Source of the DNA: Bacteroidales bacterium
GTDB lineage: Bacteria; Bacteroidota; Bacteroidia; Bacteroidales; UBA1402
Length of the DNA: 64,000 nucleotides
Assembly (NCBI GenBank): GCA_017380635.1
Contig: JAFODP010000016.1
Location: forward strand, 19,895 to 83,894
Direction of reading: 5' to 3'
Shown here piece after piece: positions 9,243 through 16,673 of the stretch (its first letter is position 1; each line of letters starts with the position of its first letter). A model generated the notes under the pieces. The model saw nothing but the letters and a program-made list of their open reading frames with translations, made no database searches and was not told the DNA's origin. Both the position numbers and the translations under genes were made by a program.

Positions 9243-10238
9243 CTACTGTTCGTTAAGGTTATTCATCACAGGTTCAGCAGTTTCGGCCGAGGCTGCGTTT
9301 TCAGGATTCACGTCCGTGTTTTCAGCCTCCTGTTCGCAAGTGCTTTCCACAAATTCATAAGCCACACGGATACTGCGATTGTTTTCCTCCTGCAGCGGAT
9401 TCATCTTGGCAAACTTCACGAAATCAGAAAGTTCCAACAAATCTTTCATCGATTGATAGAAGGCCGACGCTTCGGGTTGATTTTTCAACATGGAAAGAAT
9501 CTCCCAAGTGGTCATTTCCATGGCAGAAAATCCGAAACGACGCGACATATACGCACGCAAAACATCCGTAAGTTGGGTATAGAATTCTTTGTAACGTCCT
9601 TGCAACCAAAGCTTTTCTTCCTTTATTCTATCCAAATCGGACAAAGCTACGACATGAGGCGGCAGCAAGATTTCCGGTGCCACATAAGCCATTTCCGACT
9701 TGGGTTTACGGAAAGTATACACCAAAGCGATAATCAGCACTATCAATGCGATAGCACCATAAATCAGACTCGGCACTTGGGTATAATCGCTCAACACAAA
9801 AGGCGCTTTTTCTACCGGCTTGATGTCGAACATCTGCATGGAAGCGGTATCAACTTCGTAGGTATTCACCTTGAGTGTCAAATAATTACTTTCATAATCT
9901 TCGCCATCTACCCTCACCTGTACGGGCGGAATAAAATAAACATCCGCATCGAAAGAGGTAAAAAGATACTGCACAGAAACGCGCTTGCGGCCATTATCGA
10001 TATCTACCGTATCGATAGGACTGCGTTGCAGAATAAACAAGCCGGAAACTATGGTATCTTGCAAATACACAGGCAAATCCACCTCTGCATCCATAGCGGC
10101 ACAAACTTCCAGATAACAACGGTTCTGATGGCCGATAAGCATACTGACAGAATCCAGACGCATATCCACCGTCACGCGGGCAGCCAAGAGTTCAAGACTC
10201 ATCGACAAAACAAGAAGCAATATACTTATTCGTTTCAT
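9243..10238 (-). CDS. Bat-operon membrane protein (DUF4381-like position)
   Basis: The 331-residue protein has a signal peptide ending near LLAA, a periplasmic beta-rich region (about residues 20-150), one transmembrane helix (SLIYGAIALIVLIIALVYTF, near 160-180) and a cytoplasmic helical domain with an acidic tail. It occupies the slot between DUF58 and BatA that small membrane proteins of the DUF4381 kind take in MoxR/Bat operons. I assign it by context and topology rather than by a diagnostic motif. It is probably an accessory part of the Bat complex. Confidence 0.75.
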   Translation of the reverse strand: MKRISILLLVLSMSLELLAARVTVDMRLDSVSMLIGHQNRCYLEVCAAMDAEVDLPVYLQDTIVSGLFILQRSPIDTVDIDNGRKRVSVQYLFTSFDADVYFIPPVQVRVDGEDYESNYLTLKVNTYEVDTASMQMFDIKPVEKAPFVLSDYTQVPSLIYGAIALIVLIIALVYTFRKPKSEMAYVAPEILLPPHVVALSDLDRIKEEKLWLQGRYKEFYTQLTDVLRAYMSRRFGFSAMEMTTWEILSMLKNQPEASAFYQSMKDLLELSDFVKFAKMNPLQEENNRSIRVAYEFVESTCEQEAENTDVNPENAASAETAEPVMNNLNEQ

Positions 10239-10244
10239 AAGTCT

Positions 10245-11114
10245 CTAATTTCTAAGGTTAAACAAAGCCATCAACGAACGAACATAATCTTCGTCGGTAG
10301 CAATGGACACATAATCCACTTTCGACTTTTTGAAGACATCAGACAAATGTTCCTGATGATTGTGCCACCAGGCCGCATATTGCTGACGCAAGCGCTTCGA
10401 AGAAGCATCCACCAAGATTTCCTCCTGGGTTTCAGCATCTTTCACGCGCAATAATCCCACATTGGGCAAAACGGCTTCTCGACGGTCGTAGACTTGCAGC
10501 GCCACCACATCGTGTTTGCGGTTGGCGATGGTCAAATCGGTTTTAAAGTCTTTGATATCAAGAAAATCGGAGATAACGAAGGCCGTACAACGTTTTTTGA
10601 TGGCATTGGTCATATAGCGCAAAGCTTCCGAAACATCGGTGCCGTTGTGCATAGGCTGAAATCCCAACAACTCGCGGATCAGGTAAAGAATATGCTTTTT
10701 GCCTTTTTGCGGCGGGATAAATTTCTCGATGCGGTCGGAAAAGAAAATAAGGCCAATCTTGTCGTTGTTTTGGATAGCCGAGAAAGCCAAAGTCGCAGCA
10801 ATTTCAGTCACCAAATCCTGTTTCAGACGCGTATCCGTACCGAATTGACGACTGGCAGACACGTCCACCAACAACATCACCGTCAGCTCACGTTCTTCTT
10901 CATAAACCTTCACAAAAGGCGTGTTGAGACGAGCCGTCACATTCCAATCGATGTTACGGATATCATCTCCAAATTGATATTCACGCACTTCAGAAAAAGC
11001 CATACCGCGGCCCTTGAAAGCCGTATGATACTGACCGGCAAATATATTGCGCGACAAGCCCCTTGTCTTGATTTCAATCTGTCGAACCTTTTTCAACAAA
11101 TCGGTGGTTTCCAT
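10245..11114 (-). CDS. DUF58 protein of the MoxR-Bat operon
   Basis: The 289-residue soluble protein has the DUF58 core (FSEVREYQFGDDIRNIDWNVTAR, about residues 40-62) followed by a degenerate VWA-like domain (VMLLVDVSASRQFGT). DUF58 proteins are regular partners of MoxR AAA ATPases. The start is 12 bases downstream of moxR. The likely role is to link the chaperone-like ATPase to the membrane VWA proteins BatA and BatB. Confidence 0.92.
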   Translation of the reverse strand: METTDLLKKVRQIEIKTRGLSRNIFAGQYHTAFKGRGMAFSEVREYQFGDDIRNIDWNVTARLNTPFVKVYEEERELTVMLLVDVSASRQFGTDTRLKQDLVTEIAATLAFSAIQNNDKIGLIFFSDRIEKFIPPQKGKKHILYLIRELLGFQPMHNGTDVSEALRYMTNAIKKRCTAFVISDFLDIKDFKTDLTIANRKHDVVALQVYDRREAVLPNVGLLRVKDAETQEEILVDASSKRLRQQYAAWWHNHQEHLSDVFKKSKVDYVSIATDEDYVRSLMALFNLRN

Positions 11115-11126
11115 ATACCGGGACGA

Positions 11127-12122
11127 TTAAGGAACTTGAACTGCGTTAAGGATTTCGCTGATAATTTCGTCACAAGTCATGTTGTTGGCTTCCGCTTCAT
11201 AACTCAAACCGATACGATGACGCAGCACGTCATGTGCCACAGCACGAACATCTTCGGGAATCACATAGCCGCGATGCTTGATAAAAGCATAGGCACGGGC
11301 AGCCAAAGCCAAACTGATAGAAGCACGAGGCGATCCACCAAAAGAAATCATATCTTTCAAAGACGAAAGTCCATAATCCTGCGGATAGCGCGTAGCAAAC
11401 ACCAAATCAACAATATAGCGTTCGATTTTTTCGTCCATATACACTTGACGAACCACTTTGCGAGCTTCCAGAATTTCTTCGGCAGACAACACCGGCTTGA
11501 TTTCTTCGCGTTCGCCGGAAATATTCATACGCAGAATGCGTGCTTCTTCGTCTTTCTTGGGATAATCAATCAGCACCTTCATCATGAAACGGTCCATCTG
11601 AGCTTCGGGCAGCGGATAAGTACCTTCTTGTTCGATGGGGTTTTGGGTAGCCATCACCAAAAACGGCGCCTTCAAGGCAAAAGTAGCATCACCGATGGTT
11701 ACCTGTCTTTCCTGCATAGCTTCCAGCAAAGCACTCTGCACTTTGGCCGGAGCACGGTTGATTTCGTCTGCCAAAACAAAGTTGGCAAAAACGGGACCCT
11801 TCTTCACCGAAAACTCTTCTGTCTTCTGGCTGTAAATCATGGTTCCGATTACGTCAGCGGGCAAAAGGTCGGGAGTAAACTGAATACGGCTGTATTTTGC
11901 ATCGATAAGCGAAGCCAAAGTTTTGATTGCCATAGTTTTAGCCAAACCCGGAACACCTTCCAGCAAAATATGGCCATCAGACAATAGACCTATCAACAAA
12001 GACTCAACCAAATGCTTCTGTCCCACGATGTTGCGATCCATGCCCAAGTTAATCATATCTACGAATGCGCTCTTTTTTTCGATGAGCGCATTAAGCTCTC
12101 TAATGTCTACTTGATTAGTCAT
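11127..12122 (-). CDS. MoxR-family AAA+ ATPase
   Basis: The 331-residue protein has Walker A GVPGLAKT (residues 56-63), Walker B VLADE (116-120), the NRAPAKVQSALLEAMQE segment, and the sensor ATQNPIEQEGTYPLPEAQMDRF. This is the MoxR family, which acts as a chaperone that inserts metals or assembles complexes with VWA proteins. It is the first gene of the minus-strand Bat operon and has its own promoter (TATTTTTG at 12166-12173). Confidence 0.95.
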   Translation of the reverse strand: MTNQVDIRELNALIEKKSAFVDMINLGMDRNIVGQKHLVESLLIGLLSDGHILLEGVPGLAKTMAIKTLASLIDAKYSRIQFTPDLLPADVIGTMIYSQKTEEFSVKKGPVFANFVLADEINRAPAKVQSALLEAMQERQVTIGDATFALKAPFLVMATQNPIEQEGTYPLPEAQMDRFMMKVLIDYPKKDEEARILRMNISGEREEIKPVLSAEEILEARKVVRQVYMDEKIERYIVDLVFATRYPQDYGLSSLKDMISFGGSPRASISLALAARAYAFIKHRGYVIPEDVRAVAHDVLRHRIGLSYEAEANNMTCDEIISEILNAVQVP

Positions 12123-12165
12123 TTTTATATAAATACGAGGTTAAATACTATTCTTAATGAAGTTG

Positions 12166-12173
12166 CAAAAATA
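12166..12173 (-). promoter_or_regulatory. -7 box of the moxR-bat operon
   Basis: The minus strand reads TATTTTTG, 43 bases before the moxR ATG. It directly abuts a hairpin that ends the upstream HU-LysM gene. No clear -33 element is present. Confidence 0.5.
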
Positions 12174-12206
12174 GAGAAATGAGCCACTATTTCATAGCTC
12201 ATTCTC
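12174..12206 (-). terminator. Hairpin after the HU-LysM gene
   Basis: An imperfect stem (GAGAATGAGC with GCTCATTTCTC on the minus strand) is followed by TATTTTTG. The T-run is therefore shared by a terminator and the moxR promoter box. Confidence 0.5.
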
Positions 12207-12226
12207 GTTAAAATTGCAGGATTGTT

Positions 12227-13240
12227 TTATTTGGCAAACTGCGCTTTGTACTTTTCTTCCAGGGCCTTAGCTCTTGCCATGCTTTCGGTGCTTTTGGCGT
12301 TGATGAGCGCAATGGGCAATTGGGGAATACGAATGCGTGTACCAGCTTTCACATCGTTAGGATTGGCAATTTTATCCTTGTTCGCTTCGAAAATGTACAC
12401 CCAGAACACTTTATCGCCATAATTTTCCAAAGCCAGCAAGGTAAGACGTTCACCTTTACCGAGTACCACTTCTTTCATAACAGGCCATGCTTCAGGATTC
12501 AATTCGGGCAAAGTTTGCTCAGCCTTAACTTCCTGCTCTTGCACTGCCGGCACTGTTGGTTCCTGCACCATTACTTGTTCACTGACAATCGTTTCCTTCA
12601 AAACTTCTTTCTTGTTTTCTTTCGAAAGCATCGCATAGATAATCAGTACGATGGCAACAAGACACAATACCAACAACCATGCATTCGATTTCTTTGAAGC
12701 TTGTTTGGGACTTTCCGGAGTTTCCTGAACTTCAAAAAGCGCTTTTTCTTCTTGTTTTTTCATTTGATTCACATTTAAGGGGTTATTGTTTATTTCAGCA
12801 GGATTCTCTTCTTCCGCGCCTGCTTGAGGCGCTTCAACAAGGGTTTCCTGAGGTTTTGCTTGAATTTTATCTACCGATGGTCTTATTATCTTTTCAGCCA
12901 GCGTTTTTTCAGGCTTGGAATCTTCATCCAGCACAACGGCTTGCAAATGAGACAAGGGCGCATTCACCAATTCCTTCAGATGCGCATCAGGTAAAAAGTT
13001 GAGTTTGCAATGAGCCTTAATCTCTACTCTCTTGCCGGTATTGACATCCACGCTTTCGCGAGCATCCACCTCTTGCAACTTAAATTGTCCGAATTGATTG
13101 ATCTTAACCTGCTGGTCTTGTTCTAAACCTTTTTCCACACAAAGGAAAAAGCTTCGCGTCAATAATTCAGCCTGTTTGGCATCATAACCCTTTTTCTGCA
13201 AACGGGTCACCAAATCGGAAAGCAAATATTTGTTATTCAT
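12227..13240 (-). CDS. Membrane-anchored HU-like protein with LysM domain
   Basis: The 337-residue protein combines an HU/IHF-like N-terminal domain (residues 1-95, INQFGQFKLQEVDARESV), a Glu/Pro/Lys-rich linker, one transmembrane helix (about 187-205, preceded by KKSN) and a C-terminal LysM-like domain (about 256-308, GERLTLLALENYGDKVFWVYIFEANKDKI split around the usual LysM turns). The positive residues before the helix suggest the HU part is cytoplasmic and the LysM part periplasmic, bound to peptidoglycan. Its start overlaps the end of the HU gene by eight bases. Bacteroidetes have HU-SPOR relatives; this one ends in LysM. Confidence 0.82.
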   Translation of the reverse strand: MNNKYLLSDLVTRLQKKGYDAKQAELLTRSFFLCVEKGLEQDQQVKINQFGQFKLQEVDARESVDVNTGKRVEIKAHCKLNFLPDAHLKELVNAPLSHLQAVVLDEDSKPEKTLAEKIIRPSVDKIQAKPQETLVEAPQAGAEEENPAEINNNPLNVNQMKKQEEKALFEVQETPESPKQASKKSNAWLLVLCLVAIVLIIYAMLSKENKKEVLKETIVSEQVMVQEPTVPAVQEQEVKAEQTLPELNPEAWPVMKEVVLGKGERLTLLALENYGDKVFWVYIFEANKDKIANPNDVKAGTRIRIPQLPIALINAKSTESMARAKALEEKYKAQFAK

Positions 13241-13520
13241 ATTGACGTTCTTTAAATTTTGACTTAAGATTTGATCCCGGACGGAACACAGGCACCAATT
13301 TCGGCGGAATCATCACACGTTGTTTGGTTTGAGGATGAACGGACAATCGTTCGTCTTTTTTCTTTACCTCGAATGAACCAAAGCCCTGAACGCTGAGACT
13401 ATCGCCATTTGCTAGAATATCAACCATGGAAGCTATCAGATCCTGAGACATTTGCTGTACCAAATCAGCCTCCAGACCAGTTTCCTGAGAGATTGCTTTC
13501 AATAAATCCTTATGCTTCAT
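13233..13520 (-). CDS. HU/IHF-family DNA-binding protein
   Basis: The 95-residue protein has the HU fold: N-terminal helices, the GFGSFEV beta turn (about residues 47-53), an arm with PQTKQRVMIPPK, and the FRPGSNLKSKF C-terminus. It binds and bends DNA in the nucleoid. It is the first gene of a two-gene operon with the HU-LysM fusion. Start choice is clear: the ATG at 13518-13520 follows a good promoter. Confidence 0.93.
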   Translation of the reverse strand: MKHKDLLKAISQETGLEADLVQQMSQDLIASMVDILANGDSLSVQGFGSFEVKKKDERLSVHPQTKQRVMIPPKLVPVFRPGSNLKSKFKERQYE

Positions 13521-13542
13521 TCCCCTGTTTGTTAAATTCGAG

Positions 13543-13574
13543 CAAACTTATGAAAAACCAATGAATTAGCCAAA
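13543..13574 (-). promoter_or_regulatory. Promoter of the HU operon
   Basis: On the minus strand TTTG (13571-13574) and TAAGTTTG (13543-13550) are separated by 20 bases, a full match to the Bacteroidetes consensus. The box lies 22 bases before the HU start codon. Confidence 0.75.
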
Positions 13575-13580
13575 CAAAAA

Positions 13581-13610
13581 ACGACCCCTTCTCGATGAGA
13601 AGGAGCCGTT
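13581..13610 (-). terminator. Terminator after the truncated ppdK 3'-end copy
   Basis: The minus strand shows a stem (CTTCTC with GAGAAG, extended by GGCTCC and GGGGTC with mismatches) followed by a T-run. It directly follows the duplicated ppdK 3' end, so it may be the original ppdK terminator. Confidence 0.65.
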
Positions 13611-13662
13611 TTCATATAGTTTAAGATAATTCTTATCTCAAAGCAGCCTGAGCAGCGGCCAA
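13610..13662 (-). repeat. Left direct repeat: copy of the ppdK 3' end
   Basis: This 53-bp segment equals 16621-16673 except for one C/T change (13632 against 16643). It includes the last nine ppdK codons (LAAAQAALR), the stop and about 22 bases after it. It is not attached to a longer ppdK frame, so it is an orphan copy. The pair of repeats encloses the Fic island. Confidence 0.9.
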
Positions 13663-13870
13663 CAGGTGTTGATAATCAGCTACTTACAAAGTAATTATAG
13701 ACTACTGGCGACACTTTTACGACACATTCTGCACGTTTTTACACGTTCATGGCAACGATAAACGTGTTTAATGGCTGATGATAGTCTTTTCTATGTCAAC
13801 TTCATGTTTTCACTAAATTGGAATTTATTTGTTGATTTTATATATTCTCTACATCATATGCATCTACTAT
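13663..13870. other. Noncoding left end of the island
   Basis: No gene is seen. The region holds a TGATAATCA palindrome (about 13670), two CGACAC units (about 13709 and 13720) and an inverted repeat ACACGTT / AACGTGT (13741-13747 and 13761-13767). These could be arm sites for a recombinase, but this is inference. Confidence 0.35.
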
Positions 13871-14425
13871 CTATATTTTAGGATTTCCTTTATAATCCCA
13901 TGGGTATGCTGCATATCCCTTGTGTTCAGTCCATAGTTCTTTTGGAATGCAGTATCGGAAATATTGTTTTTCTGATATATTATAGCGTGTAGAAGCAACA
14001 GGCTCAATCGCTTTTGCCCTTGGACAATATTCTAGCGTAGGAACAGCGCCCTTTTCCCCAAAAGCATCAAACTGAAATAGCAAGGCTCTGGTCTTTAGTG
14101 GACCATTGCAAAATCTCCCGTTGCACTCGATGGAGCGGATGAGTATTCCTCCATATGACTTGTTATTACTCTTGAATGTAAGATCAACACCAAAGTCATG
14201 GTTGAACCACTCTCCAGCCTCAGTCATACGCTCGTACGTTATACTCGCAGTGTCGGTTAAGTTATAATAAAACTCTATCTCGATCATGCGATATAACTTA
14301 TCTCCCTTTCTGATGACAAAATTGTTAAGCAAATTCTCAGCAATGTCTTTGAAGATGCTTTCAATTTTAGAAGGATCTGTCTCCGTTAACACAAGACTAT
14401 TTCTTAAACATTCCAATTCTGTCAT
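13871..14425 (-). CDS. Island protein of unknown function
   Basis: The 184-residue protein is not one I can name. It has an EIEFYYN segment, then WFNHDFGVDLTF, then YGGILIRSIE and NGPLKTRALLF. The order of these segments suggests a single compact alpha/beta domain of an uncharacterised bacterial family. The GILIRS segment is faintly like methylpurine-DNA glycosylases, but catalytic residues are not convincing. There is no signal peptide or membrane helix. The start MTELECL follows an AT-rich gap. It lies alone in the island, 38 bases after the broken repeat gene. Confidence 0.65.
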   Translation of the reverse strand: MTELECLRNSLVLTETDPSKIESIFKDIAENLLNNFVIRKGDKLYRMIEIEFYYNLTDTASITYERMTEAGEWFNHDFGVDLTFKSNNKSYGGILIRSIECNGRFCNGPLKTRALLFQFDAFGEKGAVPTLEYCPRAKAIEPVASTRYNISEKQYFRYCIPKELWTEHKGYAAYPWDYKGNPKI

Positions 14426-14463
14426 ATAGTTCTATATCAAATATTAAGCGCAAAATTTTTTAC

Positions 14464-15061
14464 TTATTGTATAGGTATAAGCTTACCAAATGCTTTCCAA
14501 AGAATATCTTTCTTATATTTTTTGACTACAGGAACATGAACGGTAACTTGTTCCAGAGGGACATCATCAAAAGCCTGGTATATCTCTGGTGGTACTTCTG
14601 AATAACAGAATATGTCCGTGAGACTCCGACAGTAATCAAAAGAACCGGCACCTATTTTAGTCACTCCTTCCGGAATAACGATTTCAATAAGTGATGAACA
14701 ACCGGGGAATACACAGGGGGCTAATTGTGTCATTCCTTTTGGCAGCACGATTTTATTGAGACTCTTACAGAATGCAAAAGCCCCCTTCCCAATTGAAATG
14801 AGTCCTTCATTTAGGTTTATAGTCTTCAAACTTACACAGTTATAGAACACCTCTTCTCCTATCTCTGAAACAGTAGAAGGTATCGTTATGGATGAAAGTT
14901 GTTGACATAGAGAGAAATACGCCCGACTCAATACGAGCAACACTACTAGGAATAACAATCGATTTGAGCTTAACACAATTATAGAAGGCGCGGTAGCCTA
15001 AAGAGGAAAGCCCCTCAGGTAAGACTATATTCTCCAGTTCAATGCAATAAAAATCTTCATC
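14464..15061 (-). pseudogene. Broken BspA-type leucine-rich-repeat gene
   Basis: Minus-strand translation gives repeats of the BspA/TpLRR type (SITIPSTVSEIGEEVFYNC, KIVLPKGMTQLAPCVF, and so on). The first repeats (IVLPEGLSSLGYRAFYNC, IVIPSSVARIESGVF) are in another frame. The frames join cleanly if one base is removed from the TTTCTCTCT tract near 14911-14916. No start codon is available upstream, because the frame runs back to the fic stop. The protein would have been a cell-surface repeat protein; here it is a 5'-truncated, frameshifted remnant. Confidence 0.75.
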
Positions 15062-15133
15062 ATTTTGTACAAATTGTTTGTTTATATGAAAAATAATGTG
15101 TGCAGATATATTCCGATTTATCTGTTTGTTGAA

Positions 15134-16429
15134 CTATTCTTTATTGCTTCCAACTACATACGAGCAGTATTTACTGAGCAAATTGGATAATGGCAAATCA
15201 CCTTTCTGGTATCTGTCAGCATCAAGTTTTAGAATTCTTTCGCATATAGTTTTCTTACCTTTATACAACGCATTGAGATATGGAATGCCATTTTCCTCTG
15301 TGATGCTCACCTCGTTGAAGAACTGCGTCAAGTCCTCAGCATCATAGACGATGGTGTAACTGGGGCGTTTAGCTCCAGGAATGTCCTCTCTCAGGATGTT
15401 CTTGTCAACCAAATCCTGTATGTCACGTATGGCCGTGTCTTTCGAGCACTTTGCCAATGTTGCCCATGTCTTGGATGTTATCTTTGCCTCGTAGCCGTCA
15501 AGAAAGAGATTAAGCATTTGGGTCTGTCGCTCAGTCATTGGAACAGACGAAGCTTTCTGCCAGAAGAAACTCTTATTCAGGATTGTGGTCACGATGGTGT
15601 CTGCCTCGTCAAGTGCATCTACCAATTTCTGCATGTACCACACCAACCACTCCGTTATATCGCCATCGCCATGCTGCATCCGCTCCAGAATGTCATAGTA
15701 GTGATTCTTGTCCTTGTTAATCTGTGATGAGACATTGTAGAAACGGAAATCGCTCTTTTCTCCACGAGCAAGAAGCATGTCTGAAAGGATGCGGGCCAAC
15801 CGCCCATTACCGTCCTCGAAGGGATGTATGCTCACAAACCAGAAATGGGCAATGGCAGAACGGATGACGCTGCTTACAGGCTCCTCTCCATCAAACCAGG
15901 CAAGAAACTTTTCCATCTCCTCTTCTACGCGGTCTGGCGAAGGAGCAATATAGTGAATCTTCTCACGTCCAAACATTCCGCTGACAATATGCTCCTCGTT
16001 TGTGCGGTACTGGCCAATTTCGATCTGACATCCTTCACTGTAGCCTGTTGGAAAGAAAGCTGCTTGCCAAGCACACAGCTTCTCTTTACTGAGGGTCATG
16101 TCATAGTGCTGAACCGCTTCAAGCATTACACCAACAACAGAATCGACATAGTGTGAAGGCGCAGTATCTTTCACGTTCTCAATACCAAGTTTTCGGGCAA
16201 TGGAAGAACGAACCTGCTCAACGTTCAGTCGTATGCCTTCTATCTCCGAAGAATATACTACATCGTATGTCAGGATCTCTGCCATTGCACGCAGCTTGCT
16301 GTCAAATCCCAACGAACTCAGCCTGCCGTAAAGCAAACCCTGCTTACGGAATACTTTTTCCTGAAGGAGTGACACCTCAGAAGCGTCCCAACGGAAGTCC
16401 GTCCAATTGTCTCTTTCGTGTATATACAT
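15134..16429 (-). CDS. Fic-domain protein with N-terminal inhibitory motif and C-terminal winged helix
   Basis: The 431-residue protein has a DUF4172-like N-terminal region with an inhibitory motif S60-x-x-x-E64-G65. The Fic core HPFEDGNGR (residues 202-210) keeps the catalytic His and all anion-binding residues. The C-terminal part (about 295-360, TERQTQMLNLFLDG and a recognition helix around KDTAIRDIQDL) looks like a winged helix. The family transfers AMP to target proteins, and Glu64 would keep the enzyme autoinhibited. It belongs to class II Fic proteins. It is the main intact gene of the island. Confidence 0.93.
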   Translation of the reverse strand: MYIHERDNWTDFRWDASEVSLLQEKVFRKQGLLYGRLSSLGFDSKLRAMAEILTYDVVYSSEIEGIRLNVEQVRSSIARKLGIENVKDTAPSHYVDSVVGVMLEAVQHYDMTLSKEKLCAWQAAFFPTGYSEGCQIEIGQYRTNEEHIVSGMFGREKIHYIAPSPDRVEEEMEKFLAWFDGEEPVSSVIRSAIAHFWFVSIHPFEDGNGRLARILSDMLLARGEKSDFRFYNVSSQINKDKNHYYDILERMQHGDGDITEWLVWYMQKLVDALDEADTIVTTILNKSFFWQKASSVPMTERQTQMLNLFLDGYEAKITSKTWATLAKCSKDTAIRDIQDLVDKNILREDIPGAKRPSYTIVYDAEDLTQFFNEVSITEENGIPYLNALYKGKKTICERILKLDADRYQKGDLPLSNLLSKYCSYVVGSNKE

Positions 16430-16460
16430 AACGTATTCGTACTTTGTGCAACATAAAACA

Positions 16461-16548
16461 GCGACTAACGTCGCAAATTCTGCGACAAAGATACTAAATT
16501 AATGTCGAATAGCCGAACAAATCTGCAAATTACCACATATTATGCGAC
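16461..16548. promoter_or_regulatory. GCGAC repeats upstream of fic
   Basis: GCGAC (16461-16465), GTCGC (16470-16474), GCGAC (16482-16486) and GCGAC (16544-16548) form alternating inverted repeats in the region before the fic start. They may be an operator or recombinase binding sites, since related CGACAC units occur at the other island end. Confidence 0.4.
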
Positions 16549-16595
16549 GTTTTTAGTCAATAATCGTCGGAAGCTTTCTTCCGAAGACTAAAAAA

Positions 16596-16619
16596 GGACC
16601 TGCCCAAACGGACAGGTCC
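16596..16619 (-). terminator. Terminator of ppdK
   Basis: GGACCTG (16596-16602) pairs with CAGGTCC (16613-16619), and the minus strand continues with a T-run. It lies just beyond the right copy of the repeat and differs in sequence from the terminator at the left copy. Confidence 0.8.
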
Positions 16620-16620
16620 C

Positions 16621-16673
16621 TTTCATATAGTTTAAGATAATTTTTATCTCAAAGCAGCCTGAGCAGCGGCCAA
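16621..16673 (-). repeat. Right direct repeat: genuine ppdK 3' end
   Basis: This 53-bp segment contains the real ppdK C-terminus, stop codon and 3' flank. It matches 13610-13662 at 52 of 53 positions. Confidence 0.9.

Larger units (their letters stand above)
13610..16673. mobile_element. Candidate integrated island at the ppdK 3' end
   Basis: About 3 kb of DNA lies between two 53-bp direct repeats derived from the ppdK 3' end. The content is accessory: an unknown gene, a broken leucine-rich-repeat gene and a Fic gene. The layout resembles tRNA-gene islands, in which the incoming copy restores the gene and the displaced copy marks the far end. No integrase is present, so the element is either degraded, a satellite, or a product of ordinary recombination. 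GCGAC or CGACA units occur just inside both ends (13708-13724 and 16461-16548). Confidence 0.55.

Noticed and set aside
14464..14976. A 170-codon LRR frame that seems to start with a hydrophobic signal peptide
   Set aside because: The start is a GTG inside a leucine-rich repeat read in the wrong frame, so the apparent signal peptide is an artefact of the frameshift.
15134..16429. A Fic/antitoxin (Doc-Phd or FicT-FicA) toxin pair
   Set aside because: The protein carries its own inhibitory motif (class II) and no small antitoxin gene is adjacent.
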